Shown piece after piece: positions 40,068 through 49,405 of a DNA stretch of 64,000 nt. The translations under genes were made by a program, and so were the position numbers. The stretch spans positions 179,834-243,833 of the forward strand of contig KN805391.1 of assembly GCA_000818945.1 (NCBI GenBank), read 5' to 3'. The stretch comes from Schizochytrium sp. CCTCC M209059 (taxonomy: Eukaryota; Sar; Bigyra; Thraustochytrida; Thraustochytriidae). The notes beneath the pieces are model-generated. The model saw only the letters and a list, made by a program, of their open reading frames with translations. It ran no database searches and was not told where the DNA came from. The number at the start of each line of letters is the position of its first letter. Positions within the stretch are counted from its first letter, which is position 1.

Positions 40068-43000
40068 ATGGTGTCGCAGGAACTCTGCCAGAAGCTGCTC
40101 AAGGCTGAGTCCAACGAGGCGCTCAAGGAGGTCGCCGACCAGCTCGCCACCGAGGTCAAGGAGGCCGGCGTCGAGAGCCTTGTCGGCACTGAGGGTCTCC
40201 TCAAGACCCTCGACGCCGCCCTCGGCGACCAGGAGAACGCCATTGCCCGTGAGGGTGGTGTGCTCCTCTTTGGCGCCCTCAGCAAGAAGGTCAAGGGCGC
40301 CGCCCTCCCCTTCCTCCTCCCCCGCCTGGATGCCGTCATCGACCAGGCCGGTGACAAGAAGTCCTCGGACCTGCGCAAGGCCGCCAGCAAGAATGCCAAG
40401 GCCGTCGTCAAGGCCATGACCCCGGCCCCCGTCGCCATGATCTTCGACCACCTCCTCAAGGAGGCCCAGGAGTCCCCCAAGTGGCAGGTCAAGGTGCTCT
40501 GCATGGAGCTCCTCGCCGCCTTCACCGAGGTTGGCCCCGACTTTATCGCCAGCCGCATGGTCGACCTCGTCCCTGCCCTCTCGGCCCTCATGTGGGACTC
40601 GAAGAAGCAGGTCAAGGAGCAGGCCGCCAAGTCCCTCGAGGCTTGCTGCAAATCCATCAGCAACAACGATATTCAGCCCTTCGTGCCGGCCCTCGTCAGC
40701 GCCATCGCGCGCCCCGAGGAGGTCGAGGAGTGCGTCCACACCCTCGCCGCCACCACCTTTGTGCAGTCCGTCGATGCCTCGGCCCTGAGCATCACCGTGC
40801 CGCTCCTCGAGCGCGGCTTCCGCGAGAAGAAGACCGCCGTCAAGCGCAAGTGCGCCGTCATTACCGAGAACCTTGCCAAGCTCGTCGACAACGCCCAGCA
40901 CGTGGCCACTTTCATGCCCGTGCTCGAGCCGGCCCTCGCCAAGGCCTCCGATGAGGTCGCTGACCCTGAGTGCCGCTCGCGCTGCGCCGCCGCCCACCAG
41001 GCCCTTCAGGACATTGCCAAGCGCGGCAGTGGCATCAAGGCCCTCGAGGCCGCCCCCATCGACAAGGTCGAGGCTGCCTGCAAGAAGGTCGTCGAAAAGT
41101 TCGAGGGCTCCGTCTCTGGCGACGCCGCCAAGGAGGTCTCGTTCAAGTTCCTCGCCCGCTGCGCCCAGCTCCTCTCCACCACGGACGCTGACGCCGACGA
41201 CTACAAGGAGACCCTCATGCCCGTTGTCAAGGTCCTCATGCCCGACGGCAAGAACAAGAAGGCCGACTGCGAGCCCGTCGCCCTCGAGATCCGCCAGCAA
41301 ATGCTTTCCGGTGAGGCCGCCGCCAAGGGTGGTGCCGAGGAGAACTTTGAGGAGGACGAGGAGGATGCCGCCCTCGAGCAGCTCTGCGATTGCCGCTTCT
41401 CGCTCGCCTACGGTTCGCGCATTCTTCTCAACAACGCCCGCCTCTACCTCAAGCGCGGTATGCGCTACGGTATCGTGGCTGCCAAGAGCGCCGGTAAGAC
41501 CACTCTCCTCACCTCGATCGCCAACGGTCAGGTCGAGGGCTTCCCCGTCGACCGCCTCAAGACCATCTTTGTGCAGACCGACATCCCCGCCCGCAAGGCG
41601 CGCATGACCATCATCGAGTTCGCCAAGGATGCCGTGCAGGAGGAGATGAAGCTCGCCGACGAGGAGATCGCCGCTGCGCTCGTCGAGTCCGGCTTCGAGG
41701 GCCGCCTCAACGACCCGATCACCAGCTTCTCTGGTGGTCAGCGCATGAAGCTCGCTCTTACCGTGGCCATGCTCCGTAAGGCCGATATCCTCCTCATGGA
41801 TGAGCCCACCAACCACTTGGACGTGCTCAACGTCCAGTGGGTCGTCGACTACCTCATGGGCGAGCCCTGCAAGAACGTGACCTCGCTCATTGTCTCGCAT
41901 GACACCAAGTTCCTCGACAACGTCGCCACCCACATTATCCACTTTGACACCCTCAAGCTCAACAACTACAAGGGCAACCTGTCCAAGTTCGTCGAGCGCT
42001 TCCCCGAAGCCAAGGCGTACTACGATCTCACCGCCTCCAAGCTGGCCTTCAAGTTCCCCAAGCCTGGTCCTCTCGACGGTGTCAAGTCCAAGGGTCGCCC
42101 CATCATGTCCATGACTGACGTCTCGTTCACCTATCCGGGTTGCGAGAAGCCCCAGCTCGAGCACATCAACGTCCGTGTCTCGATGGCCTCGCGCATTGCC
42201 TGCGTCGGTGCCAACGGTGCTGGCAAGTCCACCATGATCAAGCTTCTTACCGGCGAGTTCAAGCCCTCGCACGGTACCATCTTCAAGCACCCGAACTGCA
42301 AGTTCGCGTACGTCGCCCAGCATGCCTTCCACCACATCGAGCAGCATCTCGACAAGACCGCCAACGAGTACATTCAGTGGCGCTACCAGGGTGGTGAGGA
42401 CAAGGAGGCTCTTCGCAAGGAGACCGTCAAGATCTCCGACGAGGAGGCCGCCAAGATGAAGGAGCCCATGACCGTCAACGTCGAGACCGAGGACGGCAAG
42501 ACCATCAAGGAGAAGCGCGTCGTCGACCGCATCCTCTCGCGCCGCAAGAACGGCAAGACCCTCGAGTACGAGGTCAAGTGGGTTGGCAAGTCCCAAGACA
42601 TGAACACTTGGTTTCCCCGCGACAAGCTCGAGGACCTTGGCTTCAAGAAGCTCCTCGACGAGGTCGATCGCCGCAAGGCCGCCGCCGAGGGTGCCTTCCA
42701 GCGTGTCCTCTCGCAGGCCAACGTCGAGAAGCATCTCGAGGACGTCGGTCTCGACCGTGAGCTCGGTACGCACAACCGCATCCGCTCCCTCTCGGGTGGC
42801 CAAAAGGTCAAGGTCGTGCTCGCCGCCGCCATGTGGGACCAGCCCCATCTCATCATTCTCGATGAGCCCACCAACTACCTCGATCGCGAGGCCCTTGGTG
42901 CCCTCGCCACCGCCATCAACAACTTCGAGGGTGGTGTGCTCCTCATTACGCACAACCAGGAGTTCGCCGATGTGACCACTCGCGAGACCTGGGTCGTCGC

Positions 43001-43253
43001 CAACCACCGCTGCGACATCAAGGGTGATGCTGACTGGGCCGCCTACGCCGCCGAGGCTCTCGAGCTCGCGGCCGAGGAGGAGCAGGTCGATGCTTCCGGT
43101 AACAAGATCGAGAAGAAGCGCACGCCCAACGATGTCAACGCCAAGGACAAGAAGAAGATGATCAAGGCTCTCAAGAAGAAGATCAAGGAGGAGGATGACA
43201 TGACCGAGTTCGAGGAGGAGTGCGCCATGGAGTGGGGCCTCTTCTCTGCCTAA
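40068..43253 (+). CDS. TEF3: Translation elongation factor 3 (eEF3), ABC-F-type ATPase
   Basis: Ribosome-bound ATPase that promotes E-site tRNA release. 1061 aa, close to yeast eEF3 (1044). HEAT repeats fill about 1-320. The first ABC module has a P-loop at 471-478 reading A-A-K-S-A-G-K-T, signature FSGGQRMKL and Walker B ILLMDEPTNHLD. The second has G714-A-N-G-A-G-K-S, signature LSGGQKVKV and LIILDEPTNYLD. The eEF3-specific chromodomain-like insert (RILSRRKNGKTLEYEVKW, NTWFPRDKLEDLG) lies between the second Walker A and signature. The C-terminus is lysine-rich. Codons end almost always in C or G, the strongest bias in the window, fitting very high expression. Odd: the first P-loop lacks the usual leading glycine and N-G of fungal eEF3. 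Confidence 0.97.
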   Translation: MVSQELCQKLLKAESNEALKEVADQLATEVKEAGVESLVGTEGLLKTLDAALGDQENAIAREGGVLLFGALSKKVKGAALPFLLPRLDAVIDQAGDKKSSDLRKAASKNAKAVVKAMTPAPVAMIFDHLLKEAQESPKWQVKVLCMELLAAFTEVGPDFIASRMVDLVPALSALMWDSKKQVKEQAAKSLEACCKSISNNDIQPFVPALVSAIARPEEVEECVHTLAATTFVQSVDASALSITVPLLERGFREKKTAVKRKCAVITENLAKLVDNAQHVATFMPVLEPALAKASDEVADPECRSRCAAAHQALQDIAKRGSGIKALEAAPIDKVEAACKKVVEKFEGSVSGDAAKEVSFKFLARCAQLLSTTDADADDYKETLMPVVKVLMPDGKNKKADCEPVALEIRQQMLSGEAAAKGGAEENFEEDEEDAALEQLCDCRFSLAYGSRILLNNARLYLKRGMRYGIVAAKSAGKTTLLTSIANGQVEGFPVDRLKTIFVQTDIPARKARMTIIEFAKDAVQEEMKLADEEIAAALVESGFEGRLNDPITSFSGGQRMKLALTVAMLRKADILLMDEPTNHLDVLNVQWVVDYLMGEPCKNVTSLIVSHDTKFLDNVATHIIHFDTLKLNNYKGNLSKFVERFPEAKAYYDLTASKLAFKFPKPGPLDGVKSKGRPIMSMTDVSFTYPGCEKPQLEHINVRVSMASRIACVGANGAGKSTMIKLLTGEFKPSHGTIFKHPNCKFAYVAQHAFHHIEQHLDKTANEYIQWRYQGGEDKEALRKETVKISDEEAAKMKEPMTVNVETEDGKTIKEKRVVDRILSRRKNGKTLEYEVKWVGKSQDMNTWFPRDKLEDLGFKKLLDEVDRRKAAAEGAFQRVLSQANVEKHLEDVGLDRELGTHNRIRSLSGGQKVKVVLAAAMWDQPHLIILDEPTNYLDREALGALATAINNFEGGVLLITHNQEFADVTTRETWVVANHRCDIKGDADWAAYAAEALELAAEEEQVDASGNKIEKKRTPNDVNAKDKKKMIKALKKKIKEEDDMTEFEEECAMEWGLFSA

Positions 43254-43591
43254 ATTTGACATAATCTTTCACAACTAAATCTGTGTTTTTTGGAGTCTGA
43301 TGTATGTATATGCTATTGTTTTTCTGTTATTTGTGAACGATTGCGTCGGACCCGCTGCCGGTTGTATTGTATGAATGAAATGAAGAGATTACGCGCAATA
43401 ATGCGATTTGCAAAGTTGGGGTCCAAGCACTCGGCGGCGCTGTGGTTGCTGTGGAGCTCTTGATAGAACATCCCTTGCTACACATCACCTCTAGACTATT
43501 ACATTCCATAACTCGGTGATCACATCAAAATGTTTGCGAAAAGATCAAACAAGACAATAAGATAAAAGGTTGCTTTTATAAAGTGAGCTGG
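43254..43591. other. Tail-to-tail spacer
   Basis: 338 bp, AT-rich, with the 3' ends of eEF3 and the PqiA-like gene. Nothing else seen. Confidence 0.5.
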
Positions 43592-45448
43592 CTAGTTCAT
43601 GGTTGCGGCCGAGGCGACAGGGATCTCGGCAACTTTTGCGGTCGGAGGCACATCGGACCCTTGCTTCTCAGCGTCTGGCAATGCCGCAGCCTTTGTGAGA
43701 CATGCTGTCGCGGGCTTGCCAAAGAGAACGTCCGCAATCCAAATGTGCTCGACGGGATGAAAGGCCTGAGCAAATCCATACGTGAGAAAGATTTCGCTCA
43801 CCCAGCCAAGGATGACGGCAACGACGAGAAGGTAAAAGCCCACGAGAATCTCGGACTGCATGCCGAGGCAGACAATGTCGTCCGTAGGACAGAGGTCTTG
43901 AGCTTGAGTGCCGATGGCCTTGTTGATGAACATATCCCACTCCGCAATGACGACGCCAAAGGAGAGAACAAAGACGTCGAGGCATGCGAAACCACCCACA
44001 ATGTCCGTGGCCGTGGCCAGAGACTTGTTCCAGCCCACAAAGGATGCCACCGCGATTACAATGTATTGCGCAATGGGCACGAGAAAGACCATAACAAGGA
44101 AGAAAATCATGAGCACCACGCTCATTCCAGGCTCACGCATCATGTCGAGGCGCTCTTGCGACACCAATGTGGAAAAGATGCTGCCCGCAGAGTACTCGTA
44201 ACCATTCGTGCCTTCGAGAGAGGCAGCCAAACCCGTAATGGAAAACGACATGCACGGCACTGCGACACCAGCAAAGGCGAGACCTACTTGGGCAAAGCAC
44301 CACATGAACCAGAACAACTTGCCAAAGAGGCTGCACGTTGCATCGTACGAGCCTTCGAGCGAGAAGCGCAGCGATTTCACTAAGGCTTTGTTGGAGTTCG
44401 TGCCTGAGGCTTGGTCCGAGCAGCGCTCCAGTAGCTCGAGATGCTTGGCACGCATATACTCGCCTTGGACCAAATCCCAAACTGCCGCGACTGCAAAAGT
44501 TACGATGGCAATGCGCGGCTCCGCAAGCACCACAAGTTCACCCGCTCCGATCATTTTCTCGATACGTACGCCGCACACAATAATTACTACGGCAAAGACA
44601 TCCACCATGGACCACTTGGCCAGGCGCGTCAAGTTCTTGAGGAGTGTGCTTCGCGTGGTGGCTGTCATGGGCACGAACCATGCCACAAACATGATAATGT
44701 TCTTTGTATAAGGCCAGATGCCTGAACAAATCAAAATGACCACCGCAATGCCATAAGCTTCTCCGTTGATCGCATCCTTGACCGAAGAGATAAAGCTCAC
44801 CTCGTAGACCACGTACAGACCATCTTCAGATTCGTCGGCGAGTGCGCGGCTCTCAGAGGCTTCAAGTTCATTCAACACACGCCGTTCCGTCTCGGTGCCG
44901 ATCGTCGAGCAATCAGTGTCCTCGAAAGCATCTACCGTGACACCCCAGCACACTTCGAGCGGGGCAATGCAGTCGTCGGACACGCACGAGTTGCATGCTT
45001 CCTCATCGCACTCTACGCCCTCTGTTGGATATCTGACGCAGGCGCATATTCCTCCGCAAGTGTTGCGCACGCAAGAAGTCGCTACGCCTAGACAGTCTAC
45101 GGTGTCATCAGTGCCCTCAACACCCTGTTCGCGCAGACACGTTCGCAGACTCGCCGCGGAAAAGCTATAAACGCATTCCTCCATAACGTCAGGGTAATTG
45201 TACTGGCCCGTCTCGCAAAAGTAAATCTGAAACTCTGTGTCATTGACGGCGGCTCCGGATTCTGCAATCCCCGAAAAAGAGTTGCTTTCCCCTGGGTTCT
45301 GATTCGACAGCACCACGGCACTCAAGCCAACATGCGAGTAAATTTGCAGCCCGACATTGCCCAGCAAGAACAGCAGCGTCACAATGCTCACGCGCTGCGG
45401 GTACACCTGATGCAGCGAGTGCTTCGAATTGAGGTCCACGTTCTCCAT
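43592..45448 (-). CDS. PqiA-like multi-pass membrane protein with cysteine-rich luminal loop
   Basis: 618 aa. One N-terminal helix (about 23-43) is followed by a roughly 150-residue Cys-rich loop (at least 14 cysteines, e.g. CVRNTCGGICACV, CNSCVSDDCIAPLEVCWG), probably luminal or extracellular and disulphide-bonded. About seven further helices follow. Two blocks resemble paraquat-inducible protein A/LetA repeats: SGIWPYTKNIIMFVAWFVP with LAKWSMVDVFAVVIIVCGV, and the later VVLMIFFLVMVFLVPIAQYI with GGFACLDVFVLSFGVV. In bacteria PqiA/LetA pairs with MCE proteins in lipid transport. The role in eukaryotes is unknown to me, and the cysteine loop is not a bacterial feature. Start ATG 45448 (MENVDLNSKH). 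Convergent with eEF3. Confidence 0.7.
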   Translation of the reverse strand: MENVDLNSKHSLHQVYPQRVSIVTLLFLLGNVGLQIYSHVGLSAVVLSNQNPGESNSFSGIAESGAAVNDTEFQIYFCETGQYNYPDVMEECVYSFSAASLRTCLREQGVEGTDDTVDCLGVATSCVRNTCGGICACVRYPTEGVECDEEACNSCVSDDCIAPLEVCWGVTVDAFEDTDCSTIGTETERRVLNELEASESRALADESEDGLYVVYEVSFISSVKDAINGEAYGIAVVILICSGIWPYTKNIIMFVAWFVPMTATTRSTLLKNLTRLAKWSMVDVFAVVIIVCGVRIEKMIGAGELVVLAEPRIAIVTFAVAAVWDLVQGEYMRAKHLELLERCSDQASGTNSNKALVKSLRFSLEGSYDATCSLFGKLFWFMWCFAQVGLAFAGVAVPCMSFSITGLAASLEGTNGYEYSAGSIFSTLVSQERLDMMREPGMSVVLMIFFLVMVFLVPIAQYIVIAVASFVGWNKSLATATDIVGGFACLDVFVLSFGVVIAEWDMFINKAIGTQAQDLCPTDDIVCLGMQSEILVGFYLLVVAVILGWVSEIFLTYGFAQAFHPVEHIWIADVLFGKPATACLTKAAALPDAEKQGSDVPPTAKVAEIPVASAATMN

Positions 45449-46393
45449 TCTGCCCGTCAATTAGTTCACGTAAATGTGTACTTGAGCTCGGGACGTGGAC
45501 GTAGACGTTGTCGGGGACGTGGACGTCTTCGTGCACGGTACGTACTCGGCCCCTGGTCCTGTGCGTGCGACCTCGAGCAACGGACGGGGTAGAGAGAAGG
45601 GAGAAGTGGGGCGGAAGGCAGGCAGAGGCACGAGGCCGGGCCGAGCAGCTCCTCGTCAGCTGCCACGCGCTCACGGCGTCGCGCGGCTGTCGTCTCCAAA
45701 ACGGGTCTGCTTGTTTCTGCCTTGTACGTGTACGGCCTCTTCTGTCCCTGAGGGGGGGAGTAGTTTCATCTTGTCGGTGTCTTGTGGCTTTGCACCTTAT
45801 TGAATAATGATCAATTATAGAATGTGCGCATTTCAGCAGACCCGGAGTCGGACCTAGGTGTGCATTTATATTGGCAACAACTCCTCCTCCTACTACTGCT
45901 CCTGCTACGCGCTGCCATTGGCTTTTGCTCACTTCTCTTTCTTTGCCGGTGCGGCGAGCTGGAATAGTCGGCAGGCGAACGTCGTCAGTCCGTGGAGCAT
46001 TCTGAACAAAATGAGGAGAGAGAGATTGGTTTTTCGTACACGTTCGTGGCCGTCCCCTCCCACTGAGCGGTTCAGAGTGTGACCTCTGCAAAAGTTTCCG
46101 TACTCTGACCTCTGCAAAGTTTTAGTCTTGCGCATTCACGCTCAAGATATACAGCGTGGCGTGCGTCAGGCCTTGCTCAATCGAACTCCCTTCGGCCGTG
46201 TTTCATTGCTCCAGTGCAGCACGACACTTGGTTTGTTGCAATCACATGAACTCTTCGTGTGGAGGGGCCGCTTCGAACGACTTGCCTGAGTCTGCTACCG
46301 TCGCGCCAGCATCATTTCCGGCAAGGTATCCTTGGCACGCAAACACAAAAGCAAAAGCAGCCATGCAAGCCCAGCGAGGCAGGCAAGCCGCTC

Positions 46394-46407
46394 TTACCCT
46401 AACCTAA
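46394..46407 (+). promoter_or_regulatory. Telo-box-like TTACCCTAACCTAA
   Basis: Similar to the plant telo-box (AAACCCTAA) found in promoters of translation genes. A second longer copy lies at 62438-62460 upstream of PheRS alpha. Function is inference. Confidence 0.3.
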
Positions 46408-46460
46408 TCGACGACGGCTTTTTGCAACAGGGTCACCGCGAACCACACGGCTTCGCCTAA

Positions 46461-46505
46461 CGTAACATAACATAACTCAACATAACAGAACATCACATCA
46501 CATAA
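46461..46505. repeat. 5-bp CATAA-type repeat, 9 imperfect units
   Basis: Units CGTAA, CATAA, CATAA, CTCAA, CATAA, CAGAA, CATCA, CATCA, CATAA in line. Confidence 0.8.
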
Positions 46506-46820
46506 AATGCGAGTCGTCACCTCATGAAAAGAGCAAGCCAGCGTATCTACTCTCCGCGGCCATTTCTGCGCGAGCCCGAGACCGTGTGCCCTCCTCACGA
46601 AAACCCGCGCGGGACCTGACGCAGCCCTCGCCGCATCTGCGCGCGCCGCCCCGCCCCGCGAGCGGCCTCTCCCGGCGCGGGCTCGCGCTTTTCGCGGCCG
46701 GGGCTGCTGCGATTGGGTGGTCGCCACGCCGCCATCTGCATGCTGCCTGCTGCTTTGGCCTTCATCCATTCTCGCAACAACTCGCAAGCCCGCGCGGTGC
46801 GAGCGAGGCCTGTCCGCGGC

Positions 46821-46860
46821 AGGGCAGGGCAGGGCAGGGCAGGGCAGGGCAGGGCAGGGC
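46821..46860 (+). repeat. (AGGGC)8, G-quadruplex-prone
   Basis: Eight perfect units giving eight GGG runs spaced by CA, 94 bp upstream of the TypA ATG, so in its promoter or 5' leader. Confidence 0.9.
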
Positions 46861-46953
46861 AGCGTGCGCCTTGCGGAGCTGCGTCGCGGCGCGCCGGGCT
46901 AGCGTGGACAGTTCGCGGCGCGGGGTCGCGCGTTTTGGGCGGCGCGGCGCGTC

Positions 46954-48957
46954 ATGAGGACGGCCATGCTGCGCGCCGCGGCGGGCGCCTGGAGGCTGCC
47001 GGCGGCGGCTCCTGCCGCGAGGACGGGCCTCGCGGCCAGGGCGATCCCCAGCGCGGCAGCAGGATTTGCGCGGGGACTCGCGACGGCGCCCGAGGGGGAC
47101 AAGTTCCGCAATGTGGCCATCGTGGCGCACGTCGACCACGGCAAGACCACGCTTGTGGACGCCCTGCTTTCGTCCACCGACGCCCGCACGGCTCTGAACG
47201 ACCGCGTGATGGACTCCAACGACCTCGAGCGCGAGCGCGGCATCACCATTCTTTCCAAGGTCACCAGCATGCCCCACGGCGAAAAGACCATCAACCTCGT
47301 CGACACCCCGGGCCACAGCGATTTCTCCGGCGAAGTGGAGCGCGTGCTCTCCATGGTCGACGGAATCTGTCTCGTCGTGTGCGCCACCGAAGGTCCCATG
47401 CCCCAGACAAAGTACGTCCTCAGTAAGGCCCTCGCGCTCGGCCTCTTACCCGTGGTTGTCATCAACAAGGTCGATCGGCCCACGGCCCGCGTCGCCGAAG
47501 TCGAAAACGAGGTCTTTGATCTCTTTTGCTCGCTCGATGCCAACGACGACCAGCTCGAGTACAAGACCATTTATACTTCCGGCAAAGACGGCTGGTCTTC
47601 GCTCGCGCTGCCGGCCGAGGATGAACTTGAGTCCTTCAAGGGCGACATGACCCCGCTCTTGGACACCATCGTCAGTACCATCCCGTCCCCGCGCATCGAT
47701 AAGACCACGTCGGACTTCCGCATGCTCGTGAGTATCATGGAATCCGACCCTAGTATTCACCTTGGCAAGCTCCTGCTCACGGGTCGCATCCTCAGCGGTA
47801 GCCTCAAGACCGGCGATACGGTGCACGTCATGAACCCTGACGGAAAGACGGTCGACGATGCTGCGACTGTCGTCAAGCTCATGAAGCGTGTCGGTACCGC
47901 GCGCTACGAGATTGACGGTTCCACGGCTGGCGATCTTGTCACCATTGCTGGCATCCTCGATGGCCGCGTCGGTGACACGATTTGCGCTCAAAGCGCTGCC
48001 TCCCACGGCCCTCTCAAGGCTCCCAAGCTGGACCCAGCTACCATTAGCATGTTCTTTGCCGTCAACGACTCCCCACTCGCGGGCAACAAGGAGAGCAGCG
48101 GTGGCAGCAAGCTTACGCAGCAAATGCTCATGGAGCGCCTTCACAGCGAAGCGCTGACCAACGTCGCCATTCAGATCGAAAAGGAGACGCGCAATATTGA
48201 CGGACGCGAGTCCTTTGAGGTGCACGGTCGTGGTGAGATGCAGCTCGGCATTCTCATCGAGTCCATGCGTCGTGAGGGCTTTGAGCTCAGTGTGTCGCCG
48301 CCCAAGGCCCTCTTTACCGAGGACGACGAGGGCAAGAAGCTCGAACCTGTCGAGGAGATTAGCATTGACGTCCCCGAGGAGATTGCCGGCAAGGTCATGG
48401 AAGTCGTGATCGGCCGCAAGGGTGACCTTACGGATGCGTCACTTAACGAGGAGGGCTCGCGCCGCAAGATGTCCTTTCACATCCCATCCCGTGGCATGGT
48501 CGGTCTGCGTGCTGAGATCACGCGCATGTGCCGCGGTGACTGCATCGTCAACTCGGTCTTCTTCGAGTACCAGCCCCACAAGGGTCGCATTGGCGATTCT
48601 CGCAAGGGCGTCATTCTCTCTTCCGCTGCGGGTATTGCCACCTCGTATGCGCTCGACTCTGCAGAGGCACGCGGTGAACTCTTTATTGGCCCCAACACGG
48701 ACGTGTACCAGGGCATGATTATTGGCGAGAACTCGCGAAGTGAGGACATCGAGGTCAACATTACCAAGACCAAGAAGCTCACCAACATTCGCGCTGCGGG
48801 CAAGGATGACACTGTTCGTCTGACGCCGCCCCGTGTCATGACACTTGAGGACGCCATCGGATACATCAACTCGGATGAAATCATCGAGGTGACCCCACAA
48901 GCCATTCGTCTGCGCAAGAGTGTGCTCGGCAGTGTGCGCAAGGCCAGGAAGAACTAA
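46954..48957 (+). CDS. typA: TypA/BipA translational GTPase, organelle-targeted
   Basis: 667 aa. Residues 1-50 are Ala/Arg-rich without acidic residues (MRTAMLRAAAGAWRLPAAAP...), a likely mitochondrial presequence. The GTPase domain has G1 AHVDHGKTT at about 57-65, G2 RGITI, G3 DTPGH and G4 NKVD. EF-G-like domains follow (GRGEMQLGILIESMRREG), then the TypA-specific C-terminal domain (GMVGLRAEITRMCRGDC, GIATSYALDSAEARGELFIGPNTDVYQGMIIGE, VRLTPPRVMTLEDAIGYI). Bacterial TypA is a ribosome-associated factor in 50S assembly under stress and cold. In this apparently plastid-lacking lineage the mitochondrion is the likely site, or a plastid if one exists. ATG at 46954 gives the full presequence. Codon bias toward C is strong. 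Confidence 0.93.
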   Translation: MRTAMLRAAAGAWRLPAAAPAARTGLAARAIPSAAAGFARGLATAPEGDKFRNVAIVAHVDHGKTTLVDALLSSTDARTALNDRVMDSNDLERERGITILSKVTSMPHGEKTINLVDTPGHSDFSGEVERVLSMVDGICLVVCATEGPMPQTKYVLSKALALGLLPVVVINKVDRPTARVAEVENEVFDLFCSLDANDDQLEYKTIYTSGKDGWSSLALPAEDELESFKGDMTPLLDTIVSTIPSPRIDKTTSDFRMLVSIMESDPSIHLGKLLLTGRILSGSLKTGDTVHVMNPDGKTVDDAATVVKLMKRVGTARYEIDGSTAGDLVTIAGILDGRVGDTICAQSAASHGPLKAPKLDPATISMFFAVNDSPLAGNKESSGGSKLTQQMLMERLHSEALTNVAIQIEKETRNIDGRESFEVHGRGEMQLGILIESMRREGFELSVSPPKALFTEDDEGKKLEPVEEISIDVPEEIAGKVMEVVIGRKGDLTDASLNEEGSRRKMSFHIPSRGMVGLRAEITRMCRGDCIVNSVFFEYQPHKGRIGDSRKGVILSSAAGIATSYALDSAEARGELFIGPNTDVYQGMIIGENSRSEDIEVNITKTKKLTNIRAAGKDDTVRLTPPRVMTLEDAIGYINSDEIIEVTPQAIRLRKSVLGSVRKARKN

Positions 48958-49405
48958 GCAGCCCCCGAGCTTATTTCTTTCCGGAACGCAGCTTCCTTTT
49001 CCACTCTTATCGTCTTGAATCTGAGTTGTCTCAAGATCTCTTCTTGCTTCGCACAACGGCAAGGGCAAGACAAGGTGGCATTAAATACTAATTGAATGTC
49101 AGAAACCAATCGAGGTCTCGCGTAAAAATTGGGGTGTAAAACGGCGGAAATAGCCTCCTCGTCTCACTCCACCCAACTTATGTACGCGCAACCTCTCCAT
49201 CAAGTCTATACCATCCCACCACATCAACAAAAAGAAAACAAACGTTCAAAAAATAATTCTCTCCGTTTCCCCCCCCTTTCCCCTCTTCAAAAAACAGAAT
49301 TAGAAGGAGTGGATTGTTGGCATTGTGGTCATATGGTTCTTATCGTCTGAGGCTGACCTCGCAAGAGGTCGGCTAAGTGCGAGTTCGTTAAGCGTCGTCA
49401 TGACG
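48958..49405. other. Tail-to-tail spacer
   Basis: 448 bp, with A/T-rich and C-run stretches; no gene seen. Confidence 0.5.

Larger units (their letters stand above)
45449..46953. other. Divergent intergenic region, PqiA-like and TypA
   Basis: 1.5 kb. Contains TTACCCTAACCTAA at 46394-46407, a 5-bp CATAA-type repeat at 46461-46505 and the G-rich (AGGGC)8 at 46821-46860. Frames within are short and domain-less. Confidence 0.5.

Noticed and set aside
40059..43262. Antisense 1067-codon frame over eEF3
   Set aside because: Codon-bias shadow; no ATG-linked domain or recognisable family.
47446..48225. 259-codon antisense frame inside TypA
   Set aside because: Shadow of the C-biased TypA codons.
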